A DNA stretch of 64,000 nt from contig CM029620.1 in NCBI GenBank assembly GCA_017311315.1, positions 3,399,779 through 3,463,778 of the forward strand, in the 5' to 3' direction. How positions within the stretch are numbered: position 1 is the stretch's first letter; each line of letters starts with the position of its first letter. Positions 49,247 through 60,108 of this stretch are shown here, piece after piece. The DNA is from Dendrocalamus latiflorus (Eukaryota; Streptophyta; Magnoliopsida; Poales; Poaceae). The notes under the pieces were generated by a model. It worked only from the letters and a program-made list of their open reading frames with translations. It was not told where the DNA came from and did not search any database. The position numbers and the translations under genes were made by a program.

Positions 49247-50158
49247 GGTGTTAAACTTTGTCCATGACAGGGTCCATTGGGCAATACAAACTCCTTGCAC
49301 ATAAAATCGAGCAACGTAATGAAACAACGTGCCAACATCCCGAATGGAATTCATATGTGCCCTAGCTCATTTTAGCTTGCATCTTGAATCCGTCCGAGTC
49401 GGTGTAAAACTTCTTTCCACAGTGCGTTGCTACAAACACAATTCGTATGAATGAAATCTCGGCACAAAATGAAATTGAGTTCCAAACACTACGAACGGAG
49501 TTCATCTATGCTCTATTTTATTTTGGCAGGTATATCGAATCCGTCCGAGTTGATGTGAATCTTTCCTCGATGACGGGTTTCATTGGGTAGTACAAACTCC
49601 ATGAGCACAAATCGATGAACGGAATGAAACTGAGTGCCAAACACCTTGAATGGAGTTTATGTACACCTTAGGTCATTTTGGCATGCATTTTGAATACGTC
49701 CGAGTTGGCGTGACACTTTCTCCATGACCTGTTCCATCTGAAACCACAAACTCCATTCGTACAAAATTGAGGCACGAAATGTGCAGAGTGCCAAACACCC
49801 TGAATGGGGTTCATATGCGCCCTAACGCATTTCAGCATGCATTTCAAATCTATCTGAGTTGGTGTTCAACTTTCCTCGACGAGGGGTTCTCTTATGACGT
49901 GCAAACAACACGAACGCAAAAATCTTGGCACGCAATGGAACTGAGAGCCAACACCACGAATGATGTTCATATGTGTCCTACCTCATTTTGACATGTACAA
50001 CGAATCCATCCATGTCGGTGCGAAACTTTCCCCCACGACGGGCTCCATGTGCAAATCAAACTACAGGCGCACAAAAACTAGGCACGTACTGAAATTGCGT
50101 GCCAAACACCCCGAATGGGGTTCATATGCGCCCTAACGCATTTCAGCATGCATTTGAA
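49247..50158 (+). repeat. Satellite array block 7, with a register jump near 50100
   Basis: The block resumes at HOR position 4534 in plus orientation and runs in order until about 50100, where sequence of monomer 7/8 (aaattgcgt) passes straight into monomer 6 (gccaaacaccccgaatgggg). The last 58 bp carry variants seen at 37340-37400. The block ends at the element 4 junction. Confidence 0.93.
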
Positions 50159-50172
50159 TCTGATACCATGCC
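50159..50172 (-). promoter_or_regulatory. Spacer plus partial primer site outside the element 4 3' LTR
   Basis: The minus strand reads ggcatggtatcaga directly after the LTR end and then passes into satellite. It equals the spacer (ggca) and first ten bases of the primer site at 56436-56451. Such sequence is normally found only after a 5' LTR. Confidence 0.88.
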
Positions 50173-53100
50173 TGTAGGGACCCAGATTTTACAATCCGGA
50201 ATCTACTGTGTTTAGTTGCACTATTCTCTGGATCAGTAGATAGTGCACACAGTTACAGTAATGGACATCATAATACATATCATGCGGAAGCGTAAATATA
50301 ACAGTAGACTTACTTCATAGGCCGATTAGGCCGAAATCAATAAATTGCAGCAGCGGAAGAACGAAGCACACAGGTGGGACCTTCAGGACATGCCCACAGG
50401 CAGCCAACTGGAGGTTCGCGACCTAGCCCTTGACATCTTCATCTTCATCTTATCTGCCAGCTTGTCCACTCTTGTTGCTGAGGCGAGGTGATTTGACTCC
50501 TGATTCTGAATTTTGCCGCAAAAGCGAGCGTGAGCACTCCGACCCCGTGCTCAGCGAATCAACACACAGAATGCAGTATATATAACATGTATGGCTAATC
50601 AAGGATGGCTTAAGTTTATTTTCTTTTGCGAAGAGTGCTTTTGAATACAATTATATAAAAATTCCTTAAGACCTAGCATTTTGAACACACGTATATGTTG
50701 AATGCAGTAATAATAGTGATTCAGATTCCATCCACCATTACATGGCATCTGCACCATATAGCAATTCTTCAGCGTTATAGCCGCTTAACTTACCACTGGG
50801 ACGACACCCAGGACAATTCCAAACCAGGGCCTTACACTGCCCTCCACTTTTCCATTCCCATTCATAAATCATTTTAAAATAGAACTATATCTGGTTAAGT
50901 TCCCATGTCCGCCCTTGACCGTGGGCACGGCTATTCGAATAGTTTTAGACTCTGCAGAGTTTGTACACTTTCACCACAAGAGACAATCAACTCGTTGCCC
51001 CACACGATTCCCTAGACGTGTGGTTGAGCAGACCATCACAGTGACTTTTCAAATTATCGAGTCTCTTTTCTCATTTCACTTTTATGGGAGACTGCCCACT
51101 TGCGGTGGGTCCCATCTGTGCGCGGGATGTTTCCCACAGCCACTACGCAGCCGGACCTTCTCTCTTTCCGCAACGTAGGACAGCTGGGAAACTTCACCCC
51201 CCATTGGTGTCCCTTCAGGCCCCCTTGCCATAGCATAACCCCTTCGAACCCCAACCCGTGAAATGAGTCCGAGGATTCGATAAATGTACTTAGCCAAGTT
51301 GTAATTTACAGACTTGTGGTTGTACTGTTTTACCCGGGAGGTCATGACAAGATTCAGTCCTTAGTGGTATCTGGGCGGTCTATCACTAACCCATTTTGTG
51401 CATCCACTGCACCACACTCACACCATCCAACCAATCCGCCCAGATATTTAAGCAAGTTGGGGATTTTGAGGGTATAAAATAGCCATGTCAAATATACCAG
51501 TCATTCCCACCATGACTGCCCAACCAATTTTCTCATCATTAAAAGCGATCATGATGTATGGGGCATTTCAGCGCCCCCTGAGTATAAATGCAACACTAAG
51601 CATAACATATCATTAGGGACTTATTTTCGAAATATTAATATTATATTTTTGCTAGGGCGACAAGGTTTACACATTCAATCATTCCAAAGGAGGGGTAATA
51701 TTATTCAAGGTAAACATTGGCATTTAACTAGAATATCAAGTTTAGCATGTATTTGCATAAAAATAACAGCATGCATTTTGTTAATTTAAAATAAAGTAAT
51801 TTGCAGGAAATGTAGGTTCATCATGATCAAAGTATTGACTCGCCTTGGTCACAGTGGTCGGGATCCGGATTCTCTGGTGCTTCTAGAGTTGCTGCCTCGA
51901 TCTCCTCCTCTTGTGCCTCGTAAGCTAGTTTAGCGTGCGCCAAATTTGAAATAAAAGAAAAGCAACAAATCAAACCAAATACACCAGAAATTCAAATGAA
52001 ATCTAAAAATTATGATTTTAGCCCCATTGGATAGATCTTGATTTTAGAGGTATTTAGAAATTTGTCCCACTCAATTTGGAGTTAAAATGAATAAGTTATG
52101 ACCATTTGAATATTTCAGTCCAGATAATTTCAAAAATTAATAAATTTCTGCCAGTGGGTCCCATATGTCAGATTTTTAATTTTTATTTCTTTCTTTATTT
52201 GCTTGTTGCTGTGTCCATGGCCAGTGGGGCCCAGTGGTCAGTCGGCCCACTGACCGACAGCGGCTGACGGGCGGGGCCCGCTTGTCAGTGAAGAGAAAAA
52301 TAGAGAAATGCTCGACCGCAACGCGCGGAGCCGGGGCTCGAACGCGCGCCGCGGCAGCAGGAGAGGGGGGAGAGCGCGGCTAGCCAGGTGACCGCTCGAG
52401 CTTATCTTACCCTGTATGGTTAAGTAATTCTTTTGAAGTAGCTCTGGGAGGGAGCCGAATAGAGGAAGAAGATGGCGGTGGCGACGGCGGCGAGGGATGG
52501 CCGGAGCGGTTCGGGAGTTGCGTGAAATGCAGCCCCCAGGTGATGGCGAAGCTGCTGGTGAGGTCGGCGGAGACGAAGGGGTACGGTGGAGGGCCGGCGG
52601 CGAGAGGTGGCGGCGGTTCGGGGAGGGTCGTCGATGTCGGCGGTGTACAGGCGATGAGGAGCTCAGGCGAGGCCAGGGATGGCTTCGCGGTGAGCCGAAG
52701 GTGGTGTGGTGACGGTGAATCGAACTCTAATGGCTCGGGTTAGTGGATCGGGTGGTCGCCGGAGTTGGGGAAGGTGATGTCCCCGCCGGCGATTTTGTGG
52801 GTGGCAGTGCAATTACCTTCGCGGAGAAGCTGTGGAGAGTGTGGCGACGCGGATGAGGGACTCCCCCGGGTTTTATAGCTGCGGAATCGCGGTCGATTGC
52901 GGCGCAAGACGTGCGCACGCTCGGGACAGCGGCGTGACCGGGGTATGGCGGTGTCCGACGGCGCGTCAGCGGCGACAGCGGTGACAGCGGACTGTAGCGG
53001 TGACGTTGCGCGGTACAGGGCAGTCGCTCGCACGTCGCACGTGCTCCCCTCCGGGTTTCCCGGCTTTTGGACCGAACGAGAGGTGGAGAGGGCTCGTCTG

Positions 53101-53829
53101 CGCGGGGAAAAAGACGGGGAAAAGAGGAAGAAGACAACGCAAGCGCGGGGTCTACTGGCCAGGGAGACAACGCGCGCGAGGGGCAGGTCCGCTCGTCAGC
53201 GGGGCGAGCGCGCGCTAGGCTGGGCTGCGGAGCGCGGGTGCTGGGCCGCGGAGCGCGGCCGCGCGCGCACGCAGGCCGTGCGTGGAGAGAAGGCTGGGCC
53301 GGGTGATGGCCGGCCCGGCTGGGTTATTATTATTATTTTTTCTTTTCTTTTATTTTTGCTCTTCCCTTTTTATTTTATACATTTTCCTTTATATATACAT
53401 ATATATATAATTCTAATTTTATGTGATCTCCTAAATTTCTGTATTTATTTATTTATTTCGAATTTCGTATATGCACATATATGTATATATATATATGCAT
53501 ATGTGTCTGTATTTTTATTCATTCACTCTTTATTGCTAGTTATATCATTATTTCCAAAATGAGACTTTATATTTTAACTCAAGTTTCTCTCTTTTTATAC
53601 TGGATCATCTTTTCAGATTCGTGTTTATAATTTCAGTTTTCTAGTATTTGCATTTTTCCTTTTTGGCGTTATTAATGTTTGTCTTTATCTGTTATGACTT
53701 TGTTCAACTTTTGAAATCACAACCCAAAATCGGGAAAACACAATGAAATCCAAATTCCAAACAGAATATATGGCCAAAAATAATTCAAGAAATTCATATT
53801 TTCAAATTTAAATTTTTCAGGATGTTACA
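50173..53829 (-). repeat. Element 4, 3' LTR (3657 bp)
   Basis: It has the same length and ends as the other LTR. Its inner edge (53829, ttaca) abuts the purine tract. Its outer edge (50173, tgtaggg) abuts a spacer and primer-site fragment instead of host DNA, which is abnormal for a 3' LTR. Confidence 0.95.
52871..52878 (-). promoter_or_regulatory. TATA box in the element 4 3' LTR
   Basis: The minus strand reads ctataaaa within GC-rich sequence, about 950 bp into the LTR. It would direct transcription leftward, out of the element into satellite. Confidence 0.65.
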
Positions 53830-53843
53830 AATCTACCCCCCTT
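53830..53843 (-). promoter_or_regulatory. Element 4 polypurine tract
   Basis: The minus strand reads aaggggggtagatt directly before the 3' LTR. It is the same as in element 3 apart from one added T at the LTR edge. Confidence 0.9.
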
Positions 53844-56435
53844 AAAAAGAATCTCGACCCCGAGATTCCGGTAGAGCAGAAGGAATGGAGATGAGTTATA
53901 TTGGCTAGCAATAGGTTTTGAGGTGTTGCTCGAAGTATAATTCCTTAGCTTCACAGAGAGATGGGAATCTGCACAATAGGGGTTAGAACTTGAAGAAGTC
54001 AAAAGGAAAGAGAGAAACCTTGTTCTCTGGATAGGTCGTAGACTTCCTAATACTTGCTTCTTGATGTTGTTGTCTTCACGTTGTCGTGGAACGGAGTGGT
54101 TGCATCGTTTATTGGACATACGGTTGTAGGATCTCATATTGCTAGATGGGTAGCAATGGCCCATGCCCTAAGGGTAGAGGGCCTTGGGAATGCAGAGATA
54201 CTTCTAGGTGGGGTCTTTTACTTCTACTAGGATCCCGTTCTTAGTCGTTAGCTTTGCCCAACATGAAAATTTTAGCTAACGGTAAATCTCGTAGTCCTCA
54301 TCACCAGAAGATCTTGGTCTTGCGAATCTCCTTGTACTGGTCTGATTAGCTCCGAGTCCAGGTTGTTGCAATCCCATGGTCATGCTTCGTAGTGATTCCT
54401 TGGCAATTCTGTCTCTTCGTGCTACCCCCCTTAAATAAATGGCGTTTGTCATCGTGGTTAGCAGCAATTTGATTTATGGGCTCTCTAGGTAGGTAAGGAA
54501 AGAATGTTGGTAGGATGACGTCTCAAATCTTGGTTCTTGTGCCGGTTGACGCCTGTAGTCTGGAAGGTTGTGGAAGCTTCACTCATCTTTGATCGCCTTG
54601 GTTTAGGCTATCTAGCACCTTGCTTTTGCGGACCCGATGGGGTTTTCAGCAGGAGGTGAGAGGGAATAGCATGAGGTAAGAATAGAATCGTGGGGATAAG
54701 GTAATCTAATCCATTTTAATTTTAAAGGAGTACATCCAGGAAACTAGAGTGATTCTGAGCCACACAAATTTTTAAAAACAAGCTTTTCCTGTGACTGCGA
54801 AATAGGGCGCCCGAGCGCAAGAAGACAGTGCACAGGGACCAACAAAAATCTTGCAACAATACAACGTCTATGCGGGGGACACACATCAGGGGAACGGGGT
54901 TCATCTGCATAGTTCGTTTAAAACGAAACCACTTTATCTTCCGGAACATCTTCGACAATCCTAATCTTGGATTTTTGGAGCAATGGTAAGAGAAGGGAAA
55001 CCAAAATTTTCCTTTTTGAAATCGATGGAAAGATAGAAAAGTACTCAGAGGTAATTTGATTTATATCAGTATTCATTCTTGTATTATATTCTTATTATTA
55101 TGATTATTTTTTTTGTTCTGTAATACAAAACCTTATAATACCCTTTTTTTTGTCAAAGTATGCTAATCTCTTCCAATGTTTAAATATCCATCAATGAATT
55201 GACTCACTCCCATATGACTTTTATACATAAGGCTTAGAATCCAATAGCCTTAATAGTTTAACCTCCACTTTCACAAAGTGCACCTAGACTATCCTCTTTT
55301 TATTACTATTATTATTATTTAGTCACGAATTATTGCTGTCTAAAACTCCAGTTAGCAAGTGTCATCATTTATTTGTTCCACCGACCATACTCTTTTGCAT
55401 TGTGTCATTCACCATTTCATTAATCCAGCCATGGTTATCTAATTCTCGCCTAACTCTGTACTTCCAACATAAATTTGTGAATTAAATCTCGTATTTCACT
55501 ATGTATGTATAATCCCAATCTCAGATCTATTATTCGCCAACTTGATCAGCTCCTCAATCCAATGGGAGCCTAGCATCCTTCATCCTAAATCCACCAATGA
55601 TTTTTTTTATCGAGACTTTCTAATAATCCAATCTTGTATCATTGATCCAAATCCATAGTTTGCTTCTCCAATGATCAACCTGAATCTTTATTGTCTATCT
55701 ACTCCTCAATTCTGAATTCTAATGATTATCCAACTTATTACTTTTAAATCCACCAGTGTCATGTGTATCAGAACTTCCTAATAATCCAAGATTGTACTCA
55801 AAATCATAATTACTCTTCCAGTAACCAACCTAGATCTTTACTGACAACCTCCGAATTATTTCATTATTATAAACATCCTCCAAGAATAATGTTATTAATC
55901 CAGCCTGTACTCCGATAGTTGTTATCATATCCCTCAAAACTCCATTAATTTATCAAACAATCAATCATATCCTACTATTCCCTTATCGTAGACATCTCCC
56001 AAGAATTTGACAATTTATTAGTGTCGCAATCCCTTATTTAGCTTCACACTTTTTAGTTCCCCCAGAAACCACTTAATTCATTTATCTAGGCAATCTATTC
56101 ACTTAAGCTCCACCAGTTCATTGATCCCAAATTCATACGAACATTTCCTCCAAGGATAAAACAATTAAGTTTCAATGGCAAGCATACTGATTCTTATCCT
56201 AAAGTGTGTTTTCATAGAAAATTTACAAGAGGGGTACTGGATTTTCTTCATTTTGAATTGGGATAAGAGAGCTCCAGAAGTAAATGGCTTGGGCAGCATG
56301 TAGATGAGGGGGAAATCATCTAAGAGAGATGAGAATGAGCAATATAGCTTATATTTGTGAAAATAGATATTGTGGAAATAAGTCTAGTCATGGACTAACG
56401 GCCAGGCTAACTAGGTCACGACCTGCAGTCGATAT
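53844..56435 (-). other. Element 4 interior, no recognisable coding
   Basis: About 2.6 kb, AT-rich over 54960-56200. The longest open frames are near 100 codons and show no gag, protease, RT, RNase H or integrase motif. An inverted repeat, aatctcg and cgagatt around a four-base loop (53850-53867), precedes the purine tract as in element 3. The element therefore looks non-autonomous, or its interior has diverged beyond recognition. Confidence 0.75.
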
Positions 56436-56447
56436 GCTCTGATACCA
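56436..56447 (-). promoter_or_regulatory. Element 4 primer-binding site, initiator tRNA-Met type
   Basis: The minus strand reads TGGTATCAGAGC after a four-base spacer (ggca) next to the LTR end at 56452. Confidence 0.93.
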
Positions 56448-56451
56448 TGCC

Positions 56452-59400
56452 TGTAGGGACCCAGATTTTACAATCCGGAATCTACTGTGTTTAGTTGCAC
56501 TATTCCCTGGATCAGTAGATAGTGCACACAGTTACAGTAATGGACATCATAATACATATCATGCGGAAGCGTAAATATAACAGTAGACTTACTTCATAGG
56601 CCGATTAGGCCGAAATCAATAAATTGCAGCAGCGGAAGAACGAAGCACACAGGTGGGACCTTCAGGACATGCCCACAGGCAGCCAACTGGAGGTTCGCGA
56701 CCTAGCCCTTGACATCTTCATCTTCATCTTATCTGCCAGCTTGTCCACTCTTGTTGCTGAGGCGAGGTGATTTGACTCCTGATTCTGAATTTTGCCGCAA
56801 AAGCGAGTGTGAGCACTCCGACCCCGTGCTCAGCGAATCAACACACAGAATGCAGTATATATAACATGTATGGCTAATCAAGGATGGCTTAAGTTTATTT
56901 TCTTTTGCGAAGAGTGCTTTTGAATACAATTATATAAAAATTCCTTAAGACCTAGCATTTTGAACACACGTATATGTTGAATGCAGAAAAAATAGTGATT
57001 CAGATTCCATCCACCATTACATGGCATCTGCACCATATAGCAATTCTTCAGCGTTATAGCCGCTTAACTTACCACTGGGACGACACCCAGGACAATTCCA
57101 AACCAGGGCCTTACACTGCCCTCCACTTTTCCATTCCCATTCATAAATCATTTTAAAATAGAACTATATCTGGTTAAGTTCCCATGTCCGCCCTTGACCG
57201 TGGGCACGGCTATTCGAATAGTTTTAGACTCTGCAGAGTTTGTACACTTTCACCACAAGAGACAATCAACTCGTTGCCCCACACGATTCCCTAGACGTGT
57301 GGTTGAGCAGACCATCACAGTGACTTTTCAAATTATCGAGTCTCTTTTCTCATTTCACTTTTATGGGAGACTGCCCACTTGCGGTGGGTCCCATCTGTGC
57401 GCGGGATGTTTCCCACAGCCACTACGCAGCCGGACCTTCTCTCTTTCCGCAACGTAGGACAGCTGGGAAACTTCACCCCCCACTGGTGTCCCTTCAGGCC
57501 CCCTTGCCATAGCATAACCCCTTCGAACCCCAACCCGTGAAATGAGTCCGAGGATTCGATAAATGTACTTAGCCAAGTTGTAATTTACAGACTTGTGGTT
57601 GTACTGTTTTACCCGGGAGGTCATGACAAGATTCAGTCCTTAGTGGTATCTGGGCGGTCTATCACTAACCCATTTTGTGCATCCACTGCACCACACTCAC
57701 ACCATCCAACCAATCCGCCCAGATATTTAAGCAAGTTGGGGATTTTGAGGGTATAAAATAGCCATGTCAAATATACCAGTCATTCCCACCATGACTGCCC
57801 AACCAATTTTCTCATCATTAAAGTGATCATGATGTATGGGGCATTTCAGCGCCCCCTGAGTATAAATGCAACACTAAGCATAACATATCATTAGGGACTT
57901 ATTTTGGAAATATTAATATTATATTTTTGCTAGGGCGACAAGGTTTACACATTCAATCATTCCAAAGGAGGGGTAATATTATTCAAGGTAAACATTGGCA
58001 TTTAACTAGAATATCAAGTTTAGCATGTATTTGCATAAAAATAACAGCATGCATTTTGTTAATTTAAAACAAAGTAATTTGCAGGAAATGTAGGTTCATC
58101 ATGATCAAAGTATTGACTCGCCTTGGTCACAGTGGTCGGGATCCGGATTCTCTGGTGCTTCTAGAGTTGCTGCCTCGATCTCCTCCTCTTGTGCCTCGTA
58201 AGCTAGTTTAGCGTGCGCCAAATTTGAAATAAAAGAAAAGCAACAAATCAAACCAAATACACCAGAAATTCAAATGAAATCTAAAAATTATGATTTTAGC
58301 CCCATTGGATAGATCTTGATTTTAGAGGTATTTAGAAATTTATCCCACTCAATTTGGAGTTAAAATGAATAAGTTATGACCATTTGAATATTTCTGTCCA
58401 GATAATTTCAAAAATTAATAAATTTCTGCCAGTGGGTCCCATATGTCAGATTTTTAATTTTTATTTCTTTCTTTATTTGTTTGTTGCTGTGTCTATGGCC
58501 AGTGGGGCCCAGTGGTCAGTCGGCCCACTGACCGACAGCGGCTGACGGGCGGGGCCCGCTTGTCAGTGAAGAGAAAAATAGAGAAATTCTCGACCGCAAC
58601 GCGCGGAGCCGGGGCTCGAACGCGCGCCGCGGCAGCAGGAGAGGGGGGAGAGCGCGGCTAGCCAGGTGACCGCTCGAGCTTATCTTACCCTGTATGGTTA
58701 AGTAATTCTTTTGAAGTAGCTCTGGGAGGGAGCCGAATAGAGGAAGAAGATGGCGGTGGCGACGGCGGCGAGGGATGGCCGGAGCGGTTCGGGAGTTGCG
58801 TGAAATGCAGCCCCCAGGTGATGGCGAAGCTGCTGGTGAGGTCGGCGGAGACGAAGGGGTACGGTGGAGGGCCGGCGGCGAGAGGTGGCGGCGGTTTGGG
58901 GAGGGTCGTCGATGCCGGCGGTGTACAGGCGATGAGGAGCTCAGGCGAGGCCAGGGATGGCTTCGCGGTGAGCCGAAGGTGGTGTGGTGACGGTGAATCG
59001 AACTCTAATGGCTCGGGTTAGTGGATCGGGTGGTCGCCGGAGTTGGGGAAGGTGATGTCCCCGCCGGCGATTTTGTGGGTGGCAGTGCAATTACCTTCGC
59101 GGAGAAGCTGCGGAGAGTGTGGCGACGCGGATGAGGGACTCCCCCGGGTTTTATAGCTGCGGAATCGCGGTCGATTGCGGCGCAAGACGTGCGCACGCTC
59201 GGGACAGCGGCGTGACCGGGGTATGGCGGTGTCCGACGGCGCGTCAGCGGCGACAGCGGTGATAGCGGACTGTAGCGGTGACGTTGCGCGGTACAGGGTA
59301 GTCGCTCGCACGTCGCCCGTGCTCCCCTCCGGGTTTCCCGGCTTTTGGACCGAACGAGAGGTGGAGAGGGCTCGTCCGCGCGGGGAAAAAGACGGGGAAA

Positions 59401-60108
59401 AGAGGAAGAAGACAACGCAGGCGCGGGGTCCACTGGCCAGGGAGACAACGCGCGCGAGGGGCAGGTCCGCTCGTCAGCGGGGCGAGCGCGCGCTAGGCTG
59501 GGCTGCGGACCGCGGGTGCTGGGCCGCGGAGCGCGGCCGCGCGCGCACGCAGGCCGTGCGTGGAGAGAAGGCTGGGCCGGGTGATGGCCGGCCCGGCTGG
59601 GTTATTATTTTTTTTTCTTTTCTTTTCTTTTTGCTCTTCCCTTTTTATTTTATACATTTTCCTTTATATATACATATATATATATAATTCTAATTTTATG
59701 TGATCTCCCAAATTTCTGTATTTATTTATTTATTTCGAATTTCGTATATGCACATATATGTATATATATATATATGCATATGTATCTGTATTTTTATTCA
59801 TTCACTCTTTATTGCTAGTTATATCATTATTTCCAAAATGAGACTTTATATTTTAACTCAAGTTTCTCTCTTTTTATACTGGATCATCTTTTCAGATTCG
59901 TGTTTATAATTTCAGTTTTCTAGTATTTGCATTTTTCCTTTTTGGCGTTATTAATGTTTGTCTTTATCTGTTATGACTTTGTTCAACTTTTGAAATCACA
60001 ACCCAAAATCGGGAAAACACAATGAAATCCAAATTCCAAACAGAATATATGGCCAAAAATAATTCAAGAAATTCATATTTTCAAATTTAAATTTTTCAGG
60101 TTGTTACA
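56452..60108 (-). repeat. Element 4, 5' LTR (3657 bp)
   Basis: On the minus strand it starts TGTAACAACCTG and ends GGGTCCCTACA, followed by a four-base spacer and primer site. It is nearly identical to 50173-53829. It contains a TATA box near 59149 and a GC-rich region at about 58500-59600 bordered by AT-rich ATATAT tracts near 59670-59780. Confidence 0.95.
59149..59156 (-). promoter_or_regulatory. TATA box in the element 4 5' LTR
   Basis: The minus strand reads ctataaaa, identical to the copy in the other LTR. This one would drive the element's own transcript. Confidence 0.7.

Larger units (their letters stand above)
50159..60108 (-). mobile_element. Element 4: long-LTR retrotransposon with non-coding interior and extra primer-site tail
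   Basis: On the minus strand the order is LTR (56452-60108), primer site, 2.6-kb interior, purine tract, LTR (50173-53829), then 14 bases that repeat the spacer and primer site before satellite. Both LTRs are 3657 bp. I saw about 30 differences along them, mostly C/T, so roughly 1 percent, meaning a recent insertion. No gag or pol is recognised. The satellite is interrupted from HOR position 2845 to 4048, with no target duplication. LTR size, primer site and purine tract relate it to element 3. Confidence 0.92.

Noticed and set aside
52897..53562. A 221-codon open frame, repeated in part at 59175-59687, in the element 4 LTRs
   Set aside because: It runs antisense to the LTR promoter, starts in GC-rich sequence and ends in AT-rich low-complexity DNA. 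The two LTR copies give different ends, so there is no sign of selection.
53844..56435. Hidden gag-pol in the element 4 interior
   Set aside because: I looked for protease DSG/DGG, RT YVDD, RNase H and integrase motifs in the open frames on both strands and saw none; the longest frames are about 100 codons.
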